From NCBI RefSeq assembly GCF_006494375.1, contig NZ_VHIZ01000042.1, forward strand, positions 1 to 64,000: DNA of 64,000 nt, in the 5' to 3' direction. The translations under genes were made by a program, and so were the position numbers. The notes below the pieces were generated by a model. It ran no database searches and was not told the origin of the DNA. It saw nothing but the letters and a program-made list of their open reading frames with translations. This document shows, one piece after another, positions 30,224 through 40,818 of the stretch. Position 1 is the first letter of the stretch. Each line of letters opens with the position of its first letter. Origin of the DNA: Pantoea anthophila. GTDB taxonomy: Bacteria > Pseudomonadota > Gammaproteobacteria > Enterobacterales > Enterobacteriaceae.

Positions 30224-31420
30224 ATGCCTGCGCAATTTTATCAACAACTTCGTCAGCAACTGGATGATGCACGTCAGGAAGGGCTGTTTAAACAGGAGCG
30301 GATCCTCACCTCTGCCCAGCAGACAGAGATAGCAGTAGATCACGGTCCGGCAGTGATTAACTTTTGCGCCAATAACTATCTGGGCCTGGCCAATCATCCG
30401 GCGCTGATTCAGGCCGCGAAGTCGGGGATGGATACGCATGGCTTTGGCATGGCGTCGGTGCGCTTTATCTGTGGCACGCAGGACAGCCATAAGCAGCTGG
30501 AAAAGCGGCTGGCCGCGTTTCTCGGTATGGAAGATGCCATTCTCTACTCCTCCTGCTTTGACGCCAACGGCGGCCTGTTTGAAACGCTGCTGGATGCAGA
30601 GGATGCCATTATTTCCGATGCGCTGAATCACGCCTCCATCATCGACGGCATCCGGCTCTGCAAAGCACAGCGCTACCGCTACGCGAACAACGACATGACG
30701 GCGCTGCGGGATTGCCTGCAGCAGGCGCGTGATAAAGGTGCACGCCATATCCTGATCGCCACCGATGGCGTCTTCTCCATGGATGGGGTCATCGCCAATT
30801 TGCCCGCCATCTGCGACCTGGCTGAAGAGTTCTCTGCGCTGGTGATGGTGGATGATTCCCACGCGGTGGGTGTTGTCGGGAATGGCGGACGTGGCACCCA
30901 CGAATATTGTGACGTGATGGGCCGGGTTGACATCATTACCGGCACGCTGGGCAAAGCGCTGGGCGGCGCCTCCGGTGGCTACACCGCAGCAAAAGCGGAA
31001 GTGGTGGAGTGGCTGCGCCAGCGTTCCCGTCCCTATCTCTTCTCCAACTCGCTGGCTCCGGCGATTGTGGCCGCCTCGCTGCGGGTGCTGGATCTGCTCA
31101 GCGAAGGCGATGGGCTGCGTCAGCGTCTCCGGGATAACGCCCGTTTCTTCCGGCAGCAGATGACCGCAGCGGGTTTTACGCTGGCCGGGGCCGATCACGC
31201 CATTATTCCGGTGATGCTGGGTGAGGCCAGCGTCGCTCAGCAGTTTGCCCACCTGCTGCAACAGGAAGGCATCTACGTTACCGGCTTCTTCTATCCGGTC
31301 GTGCCAAAAGGGCAGGCTCGCATTCGCACGCAAATCTCTGCGGCACATACCCAGCAGCAGCTGGAACGTGCGGTGGCCGCCTTTACCCGTATCGGCAAAC
31401 AGCTGGGCGTCATCGCCTGA
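30224..31420 (+). CDS. kbl: 2-amino-3-ketobutyrate CoA ligase (glycine C-acetyltransferase)
   Basis: 398 residues from the second of two adjacent ATGs (30224), 7 bases after GAGGAG. PLP enzyme splitting 2-amino-3-ketobutyrate with CoA to glycine and acetyl-CoA. The PLP lysine lies in [13 protein letters not shown] near 245, with DDSHAVG for the cofactor ring. Followed after 10 bases by tdh; the two degrade threonine together. Confidence 0.97.
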   Translation: MPAQFYQQLRQQLDDARQEGLFKQERILTSAQQTEIAVDHGPAVINFCANNYLGLANHPALIQAAKSGMDTHGFGMASVRFICGTQDSHKQLEKRLAAFLGMEDAILYSSCFDANGGLFETLLDAEDAIISDALNHASIIDGIRLCKAQRYRYANNDMTALRDCLQQARDKGARHILIATDGVFSMDGVIANLPAICDLAEEFSALVMVDDSHAVGVVGNGGRGTHEYCDVMGRVDIITGTLGKALGGASGGYTAAKAEVVEWLRQRSRPYLFSNSLAPAIVAASLRVLDLLSEGDGLRQRLRDNARFFRQQMTAAGFTLAGADHAIIPVMLGEASVAQQFAHLLQQEGIYVTGFFYPVVPKGQARIRTQISAAHTQQQLERAVAAFTRIGKQLGVIA

Positions 31421-31430
31421 GGAGTCCGTT

Positions 31431-32459
31431 ATGAAAGCACTCGCCAAACTGAAGAGGGAAGCGGGCATCTGGATGGTGACTGATGCGCCGGTTCCTGAGC
31501 CGGGCCACAACGACCTGCTGATTAAAATCCGTAAAACCGCTATCTGCGGCACCGATGTCCACATCTACAACTGGGATGACTGGTCGCGCAAAACCATTCC
31601 GGTGCCGATGATCGTCGGTCATGAATATGTGGGTGAAGTCGTAGCAACAGGTCAGGAGGTAAAGGGCTTTACGCCTGGCGATCGGGTGTCGGGAGAGGGG
31701 CATATCACCTGCGGGCATTGCCGCAACTGCCGCGCCGGGCGAACGCATCTGTGCCGGAACAGCATGGGCGTGGGGGTTAACCGTCAGGGCTGTTTTGCGG
31801 AATATCTGGTCATCCCGGCCTTTAACGCCTTCAGAATTCCCGACAACATTTCCGATGAGCTGGCCGCGATCTTTGACCCGTTTGGTAATGCCGTGCATAC
31901 CGCGCTGTCGTTCGATCTGGTTGGCGAGGATGTGCTGATCTCCGGCGCGGGGCCTATCGGCATCATGGCCGCGGCGGTCTGCCGCCATGTCGGCGCGCGT
32001 AACGTCGTGATCACCGACATCAATGACTACCGACTGGCGCTGGCGCGAAAAATGGGCGTCACCCGCGCGATCAATGTGGCCCATGAAAATCTGCGCGACG
32101 TCATGCATTCGCTGGGGATGACGGAAGGATTTGATGTCGGACTGGAGATGTCCGGTGCGCCTCCTGCGTTTCGCGCGCTGCTCGACGTAATGAATCACGG
32201 CGGGCGGATTGCCCTGCTGGGTATTCCGCCGGGTGAGATGGCTATCGACTGGAATCAGGTGATCTTCAAAGGGCTCTTTATCAAGGGTATTTATGGCCGG
32301 GAGATGTTTGAAACCTGGTACAAAATGGCGGCGCTGATCCAGTCCGGTCTCGACTTAACGCCGGTCATTACGCATCGCTATGGGATTGACGACTTCCAGC
32401 AGGGCTTTGATGAGATGCGTTCAGGACGTTCGGGAAAGGTAATACTGAGCTGGGATTAA
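31431..32459 (+). CDS. tdh: L-threonine 3-dehydrogenase
   Basis: 342 residues. Oxidises threonine to 2-amino-3-ketobutyrate, substrate of Kbl. Zinc medium-chain dehydrogenase: catalytic Cys in AICGTDVH near 38, GHE near 63, and the structural four-cysteine lobe [15 protein letters not shown] near 95-110; Rossmann motif GAGPIG. The start follows kbl directly. Open frame further upstream runs through kbl and is rejected. Confidence 0.97.
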   Translation: MKALAKLKREAGIWMVTDAPVPEPGHNDLLIKIRKTAICGTDVHIYNWDDWSRKTIPVPMIVGHEYVGEVVATGQEVKGFTPGDRVSGEGHITCGHCRNCRAGRTHLCRNSMGVGVNRQGCFAEYLVIPAFNAFRIPDNISDELAAIFDPFGNAVHTALSFDLVGEDVLISGAGPIGIMAAAVCRHVGARNVVITDINDYRLALARKMGVTRAINVAHENLRDVMHSLGMTEGFDVGLEMSGAPPAFRALLDVMNHGGRIALLGIPPGEMAIDWNQVIFKGLFIKGIYGREMFETWYKMAALIQSGLDLTPVITHRYGIDDFQQGFDEMRSGRSGKVILSWD

Positions 32460-32463
32460 CACA

Positions 32464-32483
32464 CCGGCCGCCGCAGCGGCCGG
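32464..32483. terminator. Hairpin between tdh and the convergent glycosyltransferase pair
   Basis: CCGGCCGC/GCGGCCGG stem of 8 bp with a 4-base loop, just after the tdh stop. No clear T tract in either direction. Confidence 0.45.
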
Positions 32484-32487
32484 ATAA

Positions 32488-33399
32488 TTAGCGTTGCTTC
32501 TTCTCTTCGTCGGTCAGGTAGCGCACCTTGCGCGTGTAATCCTGGCCTTTAAAGTGGAGCGGCTGTTGCGGATCGGCCAGATATTTTTGCCATTCCGACA
32601 GCGGAAAGCCGCCGTGTGCGCCGACCACTTCCGCCGGGATCACCGCAGACTGACCGCCGATTTTCTTGGAGACCGGCCAGTTAGCCCATTCGCCCAGATT
32701 GACGGTTTTAATGTCCAGCATATCCAGCAGCACCGCGAGCGGCAGCTGATCGGTCGGCGGCTGACTGTCGTTCATCAGATGCCAGGTGTCATTGAACAGC
32801 GTCAGCCACAGCGGTGAAATACGCTGCCAGACCTCACGGGTCGCCGCCAGATAGGCACCGTTAACGTGATCCACCAGATAAGGCCGGATACTGTGCGGGT
32901 AGTAGGCAGGAATCGCCTCCTGCGGCGCATCAGCCAGCTTGGCAATCATTTTCCCCTGACGAAAGCTGGAGTAGAGATGGCTAGGTTTCATCATGATCTC
33001 CGGCATCTTTAGCAGATTGAGGTCGGAATCGATCATCAGAATGCCGTCGCCTTTTGCCTGCAACGGGGCCTGCAGTTTGATTAAGCGACTGCGATAGATC
33101 TGCTTGTAGCGATAGTGCTCTTCGCGATGCGGTACATCCAGCGTGGCCACGCGGGTTTTAGCGGGCAGGCTGCCAAAGGCGTCGGCAGGCTGATCGCTAA
33201 CAATCACAATCTCCTCTGCCTGCGTGGCAAAGCGCGCCGCAAAATCGGCACTGAGCAGCGCCTCTTCGATATAGTCCGCGCCCGTGCAGGGGATCACAAC
33301 AGAGGTAACCGGTACCGAGCCCTGAACTTCTTTTAGCGAATAAGGCAGGTTATGGCTCGCCCGGATATGGCGATAACGGGGATTTAAAAAATTAAGCAT
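32488..33399 (-). CDS. Glycosyltransferase-like protein paired with a GT4 gene
   Basis: 303 residues from ATG at 33399 (MLNFLNPRYRHIRASH), overlapping the end of the GT4 gene by 8 bases; the frame is open 32 codons upstream inside that gene. VTSVVIPCTGADYIEEAL and EIVIVSDQP look like the start of a GT2-like fold, and GILMIDSDLNLL may be its acidic metal site near 126-131. I cannot place it in a named family. In E. coli this tdh-yibQ interval holds waaH (yibD), which is different. Confidence 0.7.
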   Translation of the reverse strand: MLNFLNPRYRHIRASHNLPYSLKEVQGSVPVTSVVIPCTGADYIEEALLSADFAARFATQAEEIVIVSDQPADAFGSLPAKTRVATLDVPHREEHYRYKQIYRSRLIKLQAPLQAKGDGILMIDSDLNLLKMPEIMMKPSHLYSSFRQGKMIAKLADAPQEAIPAYYPHSIRPYLVDHVNGAYLAATREVWQRISPLWLTLFNDTWHLMNDSQPPTDQLPLAVLLDMLDIKTVNLGEWANWPVSKKIGGQSAVIPAEVVGAHGGFPLSEWQKYLADPQQPLHFKGQDYTRKVRYLTDEEKKQR

Positions 33400-34621
33400 G
33401 AGGTTTCTTATTAGCGACACTTTGCAGAATATTTTCAACGCCGCTGATGTAGGTTTCAATGGCGTACTGTTCACGAACGCGTTTCGCTGCCGCATTGATC
33501 AGGCGCTGACGTAAGCCGGCATCCTGCCACAGCGCGGTTAAGTGCTGGGTCAGCTGCACCACGTTGCCATAATCGAACAGCAACCCGGTTTCGTCATGAC
33601 TAATCAATTCGGCAGTACCGACCACACGGGAACCGATGACGGCGGTATTCACCAGCATCGCCTCCAGCACGACCCGAGGTAAGCCCTCACTGCGTGAGGC
33701 AAGAATAAACGCATCAAAGGCGGTGAGGTAATCCAGCGCATTGTTCTGAAAGCCCGTAAAGACCACATGCTGCTGGATATTCTCCGCCGTTGCGAGTTGC
33801 AGCAGGTGCTGGAGTTCCGGGCCGGCACCAACAATCACCATCCGCCAGTCCGCGTCGGGATGAGCCCGTTTGAAACGGCCCAGCGCCTGCAGAATGTGAT
33901 GATTGGATTTACGTAATATCAGTGAGCCGATGGTGCCAAACACAAAGGTGGTCGGGGAGAGTTTAAAACGCTGGCGAACGTCGAGGCGGTCAGGTAAAGG
34001 CTGGTGGATGTCGATCGCATTGTTGACGGTAAAACAGCGTTCCGCATCAACACCGTGGCTGATCAGCGTCTTATTTACCCCCTGCGACACGGCAATAATC
34101 GCCTGGCAGTCCTGGTTCACCATGCTGACCAGTCGTGGTTCCAGCACCGGGTCGATACGGCAATGCTGCACCACCGCCACATCCAGGCTGCGCGCGGCCA
34201 GATAGCCCTCCACATTGGTGCTGGGCTGGTTATTCATGTAGAGCGTGTCGAATTTTCCCAGCTGGAGAAGGGAGTTGATTTTGCTGGCGTTAGGCATGAT
34301 GCGCCAGCGTGTATCGATCTCATCGATAGCCCGCTTCTTCAGCTTTTTATTAAAAAACAGCAGCGCCCGCACGGCCTCTTTGACAAATTTTGCCCAGCGC
34401 GGCTGCCTGATCTGCGGGATAAAAAAGACCGGAATGGCCAGCGCGTTAAGCGTGGCCTCAATGGTTTCGTCGTTGCCACGGCTGTAGTTGTGATAGAAGC
34501 AGCAGGTAATATCAAATTTCTGACGATCGATACGTTTCAGCAGCTCCAGCATACTGTTGGTGCCGCCTCCCCACTCTCTGCCGTTATCCAGCAGCAGGAT
34601 TTTTTGTTTATTAATCGTCAT
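33392..34621 (-). CDS. GT4 glycosyltransferase between tdh and yibQ
   Basis: 409 residues. N-terminal ILLLDNGREWGGGTNSMLELL is the acceptor-side glycine loop of GT4 enzymes; GSRSEGLPRVVLEAML-like ASRSEGLPRVVLEAML near 314 carries the EX7E donor motif. Probably adds a sugar to LPS core or another surface glycan. It starts well apart from yibQ, and the downstream gene overlaps it, so the two form a separate leftward unit. Confidence 0.82.
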   Translation of the reverse strand: MTINKQKILLLDNGREWGGGTNSMLELLKRIDRQKFDITCCFYHNYSRGNDETIEATLNALAIPVFFIPQIRQPRWAKFVKEAVRALLFFNKKLKKRAIDEIDTRWRIMPNASKINSLLQLGKFDTLYMNNQPSTNVEGYLAARSLDVAVVQHCRIDPVLEPRLVSMVNQDCQAIIAVSQGVNKTLISHGVDAERCFTVNNAIDIHQPLPDRLDVRQRFKLSPTTFVFGTIGSLILRKSNHHILQALGRFKRAHPDADWRMVIVGAGPELQHLLQLATAENIQQHVVFTGFQNNALDYLTAFDAFILASRSEGLPRVVLEAMLVNTAVIGSRVVGTAELISHDETGLLFDYGNVVQLTQHLTALWQDAGLRQRLINAAAKRVREQYAIETYISGVENILQSVANKKPHA

Positions 34622-34724
34622 CCGTCTTACTATTCCCGCACCGCATGTTATCGCCCGACCGGGATTATAGTAATTTTTACCTGCAATTGAACTTTAAGCT
34701 TAGCACTTAGCATTCATGGCAAAT

Positions 34725-35627
34725 TCAGAACAGACTTTTCAGGGTGCTAAACAGCGGGCTGTGACTCACGCTTTCGCCTACCACCGTTAACGCCCGGGTC
34801 GCCGGAACCGGCGCCAGCGGCTGTTTCACTTTACACAGTTCTGCTGGCTGGAAGCGCGGTTTCGCCGGTTTCACCGGAACCGCTGGCGTCCGTGAGCCGC
34901 TGTGGCGTGTTTCGTTCAGCAACTGGCTGGGGCGAACCAGCGTAATGTCTGCGGGCAGCGAGGGCAGCATCTGCTGCAGCACCCGAACGGTGTTGGGGTG
35001 GGGATGACCGATAGCAATGGCATACCCGTCGCGCTGTGCCAGCTTCACCGCCCGGCTGAACTGCTGGCGGATAGCATTAATATCCTGACTGTCATCCAGG
35101 AACACCCGGCGTTTCAGAACTTTGACCTGAGTGCCCTGTGCGGCAGGAATCGCCTGGCTATTGGCGATGGTCATGCTATCCAGGAAGTAGAGGTTATAGT
35201 GATTCAGCGCCTGCATTACCTTCTGCATACCGGAAAGGCTCGAGGTCATCCTGCTGCCCATGTGGTTGTTCAGGCCGACTGCGTAAGGCACGTTGCTGAC
35301 CGCATTGCGCATAATGCGGGTGATCTCTTCGCTGCTCATCTCCGGGGTCAGCGTATCTTTTTCCAGTGGCTGTTTGCTGAGTGGCGCCATCGGCAGATGG
35401 ATCAATACTTCGTGTCCACCCTGATGGGCTCTGGTAGCCATCTCCCGTGCATGGGGTGCGTTGGGCAGAACAGCCACTGAAATCGCCTGCGGCATCTGCA
35501 GAACTTTGTTCTCTTCGGCAGGCCGGTAGCCCACATCATCGATAACAATAGCCAGCTTGCCTGCCTGCGCCGCGAAGCTGAACAGCAGCGCGCTGAATAA
35601 AACGGAGATTTTTCGACGTTGCAGCAA
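34725..35627 (-). CDS. yibQ: Divergent polysaccharide deacetylase family protein YibQ
   Basis: 300 residues with a signal peptide (LFSALLFSFAAQA). KLAIVIDDVGYRP, the EVLIHLPMAP stretch and GHPHPNTVRVL are the family's catalytic-fold motifs. Exact substrate unknown; likely periplasmic and linked to cell-wall or envelope glycan. It follows envC by 3 bases, as in E. coli. The C-terminal 60 residues are proline-rich and probably disordered. Confidence 0.93.
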   Translation of the reverse strand: MLQRRKISVLFSALLFSFAAQAGKLAIVIDDVGYRPAEENKVLQMPQAISVAVLPNAPHAREMATRAHQGGHEVLIHLPMAPLSKQPLEKDTLTPEMSSEEITRIMRNAVSNVPYAVGLNNHMGSRMTSSLSGMQKVMQALNHYNLYFLDSMTIANSQAIPAAQGTQVKVLKRRVFLDDSQDINAIRQQFSRAVKLAQRDGYAIAIGHPHPNTVRVLQQMLPSLPADITLVRPSQLLNETRHSGSRTPAVPVKPAKPRFQPAELCKVKQPLAPVPATRALTVVGESVSHSPLFSTLKSLF

Positions 35628-35630
35628 AAC

Positions 35631-36932
35631 TTATTTTCCTAACCACGGGAGTGGATTGACAGCCTGTCCCTGACGTCGGATTTCAAAATAGAGCGACGGG
35701 GTACCGCGCCCCCCGCTGGTGCCCACCAGGGCGATAGGCTGTCCTGCCTTCACCTGTGTACCCACGCTCACCAGTGCACTCTGGTTGTAGCCATAGAGGC
35801 TCATGTCGCCTTTACCGTGCTCCAGCACTACGACCAGACCGTAACCCTGCAACCAGTCGGCCATCAGAACCCGCCCGTCGGCAATGGCTTTCACCTCGGT
35901 GCCTTCCCGCGCATCAATCACCAGGCCTTTCCAGCGCAGTTCCCCCTGCAGCTGTTCACCAAAGCGATGTTCGATGCGTCCGCGCACCGGCCACAACGCC
36001 TGTCCGCCCGCGCGACCGAGTCCTCCGGTACGGGCAACCAGTTCGCGTTCGCTCTGGGTCGGCTGATAGCTGGAGCCTTTGGCTTTGGCCTGCGCCTGGC
36101 GCTGACGCACTTTTTCTGCCTCACGGGCTTCGCGCGCCGCGCGCTCACGCGCTTCCCGTTCTGCCCGGGCGATCTTATCCTGCAGACGGCTTTCGTTCTG
36201 ACGCATCTCGACCAGATCGGCCTGATCTTTTTCCAGCGCGCTTTCCAGCGACGTAAGGGTTTTCCTGCGCGCGTCGCTCGCCTGTTGCAGCTTCTGCTGC
36301 TGGCCCTGCTGCTGAGCTAATAGTGCTTTCTGCTGCTGTTGCTTCTGCTCCAGCGTGGCGCGTTGCTGATCCAGGTCCTGACGTGTCTGTTGCAGTGAGG
36401 CGATACTTTTCTGGCGCGCCGCGTTCAGATAGCCAAAATAGGCCAGAATACGCTCGCTGCGCTGGCTCTCTTCTCCGCCCATCAACAGCTGTATACCGTT
36501 GTGCTGGCCCTGACGAAATGCGGCATCAAGCTGTTGCGACAGCAGGCTTTCCTGCTGGCTTTGCTGCTTCTCAAGCCGGGCGATGGAGGTGGTGAGCTGT
36601 TTAATATCGTTATTCAGGGCGGTGAGGCTGTTGCGGGTTTCGCGCAACTGACGGCTCGCCTGGGCGATGATTTTTTCCTGACTCTGCAACTGATCCAGTA
36701 ATTTGCTGCGCTGCACTTTCTGCGCCTTAACGCTTTTCTCTTTTTCAGCAATGTTCTGCTGAATAGATTGCAGCTGAGATTTACTGTTTTCCGCACTCTG
36801 TGCCACAGCTGGCAACAACAGGGCTCCCGCGCAAAGCAGGCTGAGGGAGAGGGTGGACAACGGTGTGAACAACGGCCGATTTTCGCCGCTGGAACGGGTC
36901 CTTGTGTGCAAAACGGTAGTTTTTCCCTTCAT
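35631..36932 (-). CDS. envC: Murein hydrolase activator EnvC
   Basis: 433 residues, slightly longer than E. coli's 419 at the N-terminus. Signal sequence, a long coiled coil (about 50-280, very Gln/Arg-rich) and a C-terminal LytM domain from about 320. The LytM domain lacks the metal-binding His/Asp set, as expected for an activator rather than an enzyme. EnvC binds FtsEX and switches on amidases AmiA/AmiB at the septum. gpmI, which precedes envC in E. coli, is absent. Confidence 0.96.
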   Translation of the reverse strand: MKGKTTVLHTRTRSSGENRPLFTPLSTLSLSLLCAGALLLPAVAQSAENSKSQLQSIQQNIAEKEKSVKAQKVQRSKLLDQLQSQEKIIAQASRQLRETRNSLTALNNDIKQLTTSIARLEKQQSQQESLLSQQLDAAFRQGQHNGIQLLMGGEESQRSERILAYFGYLNAARQKSIASLQQTRQDLDQQRATLEQKQQQQKALLAQQQGQQQKLQQASDARRKTLTSLESALEKDQADLVEMRQNESRLQDKIARAEREARERAAREAREAEKVRQRQAQAKAKGSSYQPTQSERELVARTGGLGRAGGQALWPVRGRIEHRFGEQLQGELRWKGLVIDAREGTEVKAIADGRVLMADWLQGYGLVVVLEHGKGDMSLYGYNQSALVSVGTQVKAGQPIALVGTSGGRGTPSLYFEIRRQGQAVNPLPWLGK

Positions 36933-37184
36933 AGGCCAATGATTATTCCACGATGAATCGCCGCTTACCAGTGCTCCCCACCGGCATTTGCTTTACCAGT
37001 TATGTCCGCTTTCACAATGAGATGGATTAAGCCTTACGCCATTTTTGCTATTCAGCCACTTTTTTTGGAAAATGGCGCACAAATCGATACTCTCGCCGCA
37101 TAGCATCTGTACATGCGAAGTGGCGCAGGTATACTCAGAACCCTTGTTTTAGCTTATTAGCCCGGTCTGGAGTCGTTACCCCTC

Positions 37185-37616
37185 ATGCAAGAAATTATGC
37201 AGTTTGCAAGCAATCACCCCATCCTGAGTCTCGCATGGGTCGTTTTACTCATTCTGGTGATTGTGACTACCGTTAAAGGAATGTTCTCTAAGGTAAAAAC
37301 GATCAGCCGCGGTGAAGCGACCCGCCTGATTAACAAAGAGGACGCGGTGGTTGTCGACGTGCGTTCGCGCGACGATTTTCGCAGAGGGCATATTTCAGGT
37401 GCGCTGAATGTGGCAGCCGCTGAGATTAAAAAAGGCAACGCAGACGAACTGGAAAAGCACAAAGCGCAGCCCATAATTGTGGTATGTGCAACCGGACAAA
37501 GCGCGTCTGATTCCGCTGCACATCTGAGTGCTGCTGGCTTCCCGCAGGTCTTTGTTCTGAAAGATGGCATCAGCGGCTGGAGCGGCGAAAATCTGCCGTT
37601 AGTTCGCGGTAAATAA
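37185..37616 (+). CDS. yibN: Rhodanese-domain membrane protein YibN
   Basis: 143 residues: one N-terminal membrane helix ([19 protein letters not shown]) and a cytoplasmic rhodanese domain with active-site Cys in VVCATGQSA near 105. Likely a sulfurtransferase or a membrane adaptor; function not settled. First gene of the yibN-grxC-secB-gpsA run, divergent from envC. Confidence 0.93.
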   Translation: MQEIMQFASNHPILSLAWVVLLILVIVTTVKGMFSKVKTISRGEATRLINKEDAVVVDVRSRDDFRRGHISGALNVAAAEIKKGNADELEKHKAQPIIVVCATGQSASDSAAHLSAAGFPQVFVLKDGISGWSGENLPLVRGK

Positions 37617-37642
37617 CCTGTAACCTGACAGAGGTGCGTAGC

Positions 37643-37897
37643 ATGGCAAATGTTGAAATGTATACCAAGGCCACCTGTCCTTACTGCCATCGGGCGAAAG
37701 CGCTGTTAACGCAAAAAGGCGTGTCGTTCCAGGAGATCCCCATTGATGGAGACATGGCGAAACGCGAAGAGATGATCAAGCGTAGTGGCCGCACCACCGT
37801 GCCTCAGATTTTTATTGATGCGCAGCACATTGGCGGCTGCGATGACTTATTCGCACTCGATAATCGCGAAGGTTTAGATCCCTTACTGCAGGCGTAA
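37643..37897 (+). CDS. grxC: Glutaredoxin 3
   Basis: 84 residues from ATG at 37643 (MANVEMYTK). Redox motif C12-P-Y-C15. Glutathione-dependent disulfide reductase of the cytoplasm. [18 protein letters not shown] is the cis-proline glutathione-binding part. It starts 26 bases after yibN and 38 bases before secB. Confidence 0.97.
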   Translation: MANVEMYTKATCPYCHRAKALLTQKGVSFQEIPIDGDMAKREEMIKRSGRTTVPQIFIDAQHIGGCDDLFALDNREGLDPLLQA

Positions 37898-37935
37898 GTT
37901 TACGCCGGACAATCTCATACATAGGATTTGGTCAC

Positions 37936-38406
37936 ATGTCAGAACATAACACGAACGAAATGCAATTCCAGATTCAGCGCGTCTTCACGAAAGACATCTC
38001 TTTTGAAGCGCCTAATGCCCCGCAGGTTTTCCAGAAAGAGTGGGAACCGGACGTCAAACTGGATCTGGATACTGCATCTTCTCAGCTGGCTGACGATGTT
38101 TACGAAGTGGTACTTCGTGTGACTGTAACCGCCAACGTGGGTGAAGAGACCGCTTTCCTGTGTGAAGTTCAGCAGGCCGGTATCTTCACCATCAGCGGTA
38201 TCGAAGGAACGCAGATGGCACATTGCCTGGGGGCTTACTGCCCGAACATCCTGTTCCCGTATGCCCGTGAATGCATTACCAGCCTGGTATCACGTGGCAC
38301 CTTCCCGCAGCTGAACCTGGCACCGGTCAACTTTGATGCACTGTTCATGAACTATCTGCAGCAGCAGCAGGGTGAAGAAGGTGCTCAACAACATCAGGAT
38401 GCCTGA
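37936..38406 (+). CDS. secB: Protein-export chaperone SecB
   Basis: 156 residues, full-length match to E. coli SecB including the acidic [11 protein letters not shown] strand that contacts SecA and the C-terminal [11 protein letters not shown] tail. Homotetramer that holds precursor proteins unfolded and hands them to SecA. Stop and gpsA start overlap by one base (TGATG). Confidence 0.98.
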   Translation: MSEHNTNEMQFQIQRVFTKDISFEAPNAPQVFQKEWEPDVKLDLDTASSQLADDVYEVVLRVTVTANVGEETAFLCEVQQAGIFTISGIEGTQMAHCLGAYCPNILFPYARECITSLVSRGTFPQLNLAPVNFDALFMNYLQQQQGEEGAQQHQDA

Positions 38407-39422
38407 TGACCACTCACGCTTCGATTAGCGTCATCGGTGCCGGCTCCTACGGCACCGCTCTGGCGATTACGCTGGCCCGTAATGGCCATCCGGTACTGTT
38501 GTGGGGACATAACCCGGCACATCTGGCGCAGCTTCAGACCGACCGCTGCAACACGGCTTTCCTTCCTGACGTTCCGTTTCCCGATAACCTCTCTCCTGAA
38601 CCCGACCTGCAAAAAGCCATTGCAGCCAGCCGCGACATATTGATCGTGGTGCCGAGCCATGTCTTTGGCGACGTACTGCAACAGATTAAGCCTCATCTGC
38701 GGTCTGACTCGCGGATTGTCTGGGCGACCAAAGGGCTGGAAAAAGAGACCGGGCGCCTGCTGCAGGATGTGGCGCGTGAGATTCTGGGCGACTCCATCCC
38801 GCTGGCCGTGATCTCCGGGCCGACCTTCGCCAAAGAGCTGGCCGCAGGCTTACCGACGGCCATTGCCCTGGCCGCAACGGATGCGCAGTTTGCTGACGAT
38901 CTGCAGCTGAAGCTGCACTGCGGTAAAAGTTTCCGCGTTTATAACAACCCCGATTTTGTCGGTGTCCAGCTGGGCGGCGCGGTGAAAAACGTGATTGCTA
39001 TCGGAGCCGGGATCTCTGACGGTATCGGATTTGGCGCCAACGCGCGAACCGCACTAATCACCCGTGGACTGGCTGAGATGAGCCGGCTTGGTGCTGCACT
39101 GGGTGCCGATCCCACCACCTTTATGGGGATGGCGGGCCTGGGCGATCTGGTCCTGACCTGCACGGACAATCAGTCGCGTAACCGCCGGTTTGGCATGATG
39201 CTGGGCCAGGGCGAAGATGTAGATAGCGCGCAACGCATTATCGGACAAGTTGTAGAAGGCTACAGAAACACCAAAGAAGTCAAAGCGTTGGCTTCAAGAT
39301 TCGGCGTGGAAATGCCGATTACCGAGCAGATTTATCAGGTGCTGTATTGCGAAAAACCGGCGAGAGATGCAGCATTGAGCCTGCTGGGACGAACAAGGAA
39401 GGACGAAAACAGCACTGGCTAA
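38406..39422 (+). CDS. gpsA: Glycerol-3-phosphate dehydrogenase [NAD(P)+]
   Basis: 338 residues. Reduces dihydroxyacetone phosphate to sn-glycerol 3-phosphate for phospholipid synthesis. Nucleotide loop [10 protein letters not shown] near the N-terminus; catalytic Lys within [14 protein letters not shown]. Coupled to secB; a terminator follows. Confidence 0.98.
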   Translation: MTTHASISVIGAGSYGTALAITLARNGHPVLLWGHNPAHLAQLQTDRCNTAFLPDVPFPDNLSPEPDLQKAIAASRDILIVVPSHVFGDVLQQIKPHLRSDSRIVWATKGLEKETGRLLQDVAREILGDSIPLAVISGPTFAKELAAGLPTAIALAATDAQFADDLQLKLHCGKSFRVYNNPDFVGVQLGGAVKNVIAIGAGISDGIGFGANARTALITRGLAEMSRLGAALGADPTTFMGMAGLGDLVLTCTDNQSRNRRFGMMLGQGEDVDSAQRIIGQVVEGYRNTKEVKALASRFGVEMPITEQIYQVLYCEKPARDAALSLLGRTRKDENSTG

Positions 39423-39449
39423 CGCAGGACGCGTAGCATCATCACCTGC

Positions 39450-39473
39450 AGCGCCCATTCAGGCGCTTTTTTT
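39450..39473 (+). terminator. Intrinsic terminator between gpsA and cysE
   Basis: AGCGCC/GGCGCT stem with a 6-base loop followed by TTTTTTT, 18 bases before the cysE start. Confidence 0.85.
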
Positions 39474-39490
39474 ATCGGGAGAAAGCAGCA

Positions 39491-40312
39491 ATGTCGTCTG
39501 ATGAGTTAGAACTGGTCTGGAATAATATCAAAGCAGAAGCGCGAGCCCTGGCTGATTGTGAGCCGATGCTGGCCAGCTTCTTTCACGCGACATTGCTTAA
39601 GCATGAAAATCTCGGTAGCGCACTGAGTTATATGCTGGCTAACAAGCTGGCAAATCCGATTATGCCCGCCATCGCCATCCGCGAAATCGTCGAAGAAGCC
39701 TACCGTGAAGACCCGTCGATGATACTGTCAGCGGCTTACGATATTCAGGCGGTGCGTCAGCGCGACCCGGCAGTCGATAAATACTCCACCCCGCTGCTCT
39801 ACCTTAAAGGGTTTCACGCCCTGCAGGCGTACCGCATCGGCCACTGGTTGTGGAATGAGGGCCGTCGTGCGCTGGCGGTTTATCTGCAGAATGAAATCTC
39901 CGTCTCGTTTGCAGTCGACATTCATCCCGCTGCCAGCATTGGTCACGGTATCATGCTCGACCACGCCACAGGCATCGTGATTGGTGAAACTGCAGTCGTG
40001 GAGAACGATGTCTCTATCCTGCAGTCGGTGACGCTGGGCGGCACCGGTAAGACCAGCGGCGACCGTCATCCTAAAATCCGTGAAGGGGTCATGATTGGAG
40101 CCGGTGCGAAAGTGCTCGGCAACATTGAAGTGGGCCGGGGGGCAAAAATCGGTGCCGGTTCAGTGGTGTTGCAGCCTGTGCCGCCGCACACCACGGCAGC
40201 AGGCGTACCCGCCCGTATCGTCGGCAAGCCAGGCAGCGATAAGCCATCAATGGATATGGATCAGCACTTCAACGGCAGCCTGGCGGGTTTTCAGTTCGGC
40301 GACGGCATCTAG
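39491..40312 (+). CDS. cysE: Serine acetyltransferase
   Basis: 273 residues. Acetylates serine for cysteine synthesis. Helical N-terminal trimer domain, then left-handed beta-helix hexapeptide repeats (about 140-240), with the catalytic [12 protein letters not shown]. The C-terminal tail ending GDGI fits into CysK to form cysteine synthase. Convergent with trmL, overlapping by 4 bases. Confidence 0.98.
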   Translation: MSSDELELVWNNIKAEARALADCEPMLASFFHATLLKHENLGSALSYMLANKLANPIMPAIAIREIVEEAYREDPSMILSAAYDIQAVRQRDPAVDKYSTPLLYLKGFHALQAYRIGHWLWNEGRRALAVYLQNEISVSFAVDIHPAASIGHGIMLDHATGIVIGETAVVENDVSILQSVTLGGTGKTSGDRHPKIREGVMIGAGAKVLGNIEVGRGAKIGAGSVVLQPVPPHTTAAGVPARIVGKPGSDKPSMDMDQHFNGSLAGFQFGDGI

Positions 40313-40782
40313 TCCTTAATCAGCGCGCCGGCATAATCCAGCTGGCGCCACGCTTCATACACCACTACCGAAACGGCGTTCGACAGGTTCATGCTGCGGC
40401 TTTCTGCCCGCATCGGGATGCGGATTTTCTGCTGCGCGGGTAACGCCGCCAGGATCTCAGCCGGCAGTCCACGGCTCTCCGGTCCGAACAGCAGATAATC
40501 GCCCGCCTGATACGTCACAGCACTGTGTGCAGGCGTGCCTTTGGTCGTCAGCGCAAACAGACGTTCTGGTGCCTCTGAGGCGAGAAACGCCGCATAATCC
40601 GCATGGAATCTGATGGCCGTAAATTCATGGTAATCCAGCCCGGCGCGGCGTAAGCGCTTGTCATCCCAGGCGAAGCCAAGCGGCTGGATCAGGTGAAGCT
40701 GAAAGCCACTGTTGGCGCACAGGCGGATGATATTGCCGGTATTCGGCGGAATTTCTGGTTCAAACAAGACAATGTTAAGCAT
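40309..40782 (-). CDS. trmL: tRNA (cytidine/uridine-2'-O-)-methyltransferase TrmL
   Basis: 157 residues from ATG at 40782 ([17 protein letters not shown]), the E. coli length. SPOUT knot fold with [11 protein letters not shown] and the C-terminal [19 protein letters not shown] site. Methylates the wobble base 34 of two tRNA-Leu isoacceptors. A GGCCCC/GGGGCC hairpin (40786-40805) stands between it and cpxA. Confidence 0.96.
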   Translation of the reverse strand: MLNIVLFEPEIPPNTGNIIRLCANSGFQLHLIQPLGFAWDDKRLRRAGLDYHEFTAIRFHADYAAFLASEAPERLFALTTKGTPAHSAVTYQAGDYLLFGPESRGLPAEILAALPAQQKIRIPMRAESRSMNLSNAVSVVVYEAWRQLDYAGALIKD

Positions 40783-40818
40783 TAAGGCCCCCGATGACAG
40801 GGGCCGAAGCATAACAAA

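Noticed and set aside
30065..31564. 499-residue leftward frame antisense to kbl and the start of tdh
   Set aside because: Long only because GC-rich codons in kbl/tdh avoid stops on the other strand; the sense genes are certain.
31410..32198. 262-residue frame antisense to tdh
   Set aside because: Shadow of tdh without a domain or ribosome site.
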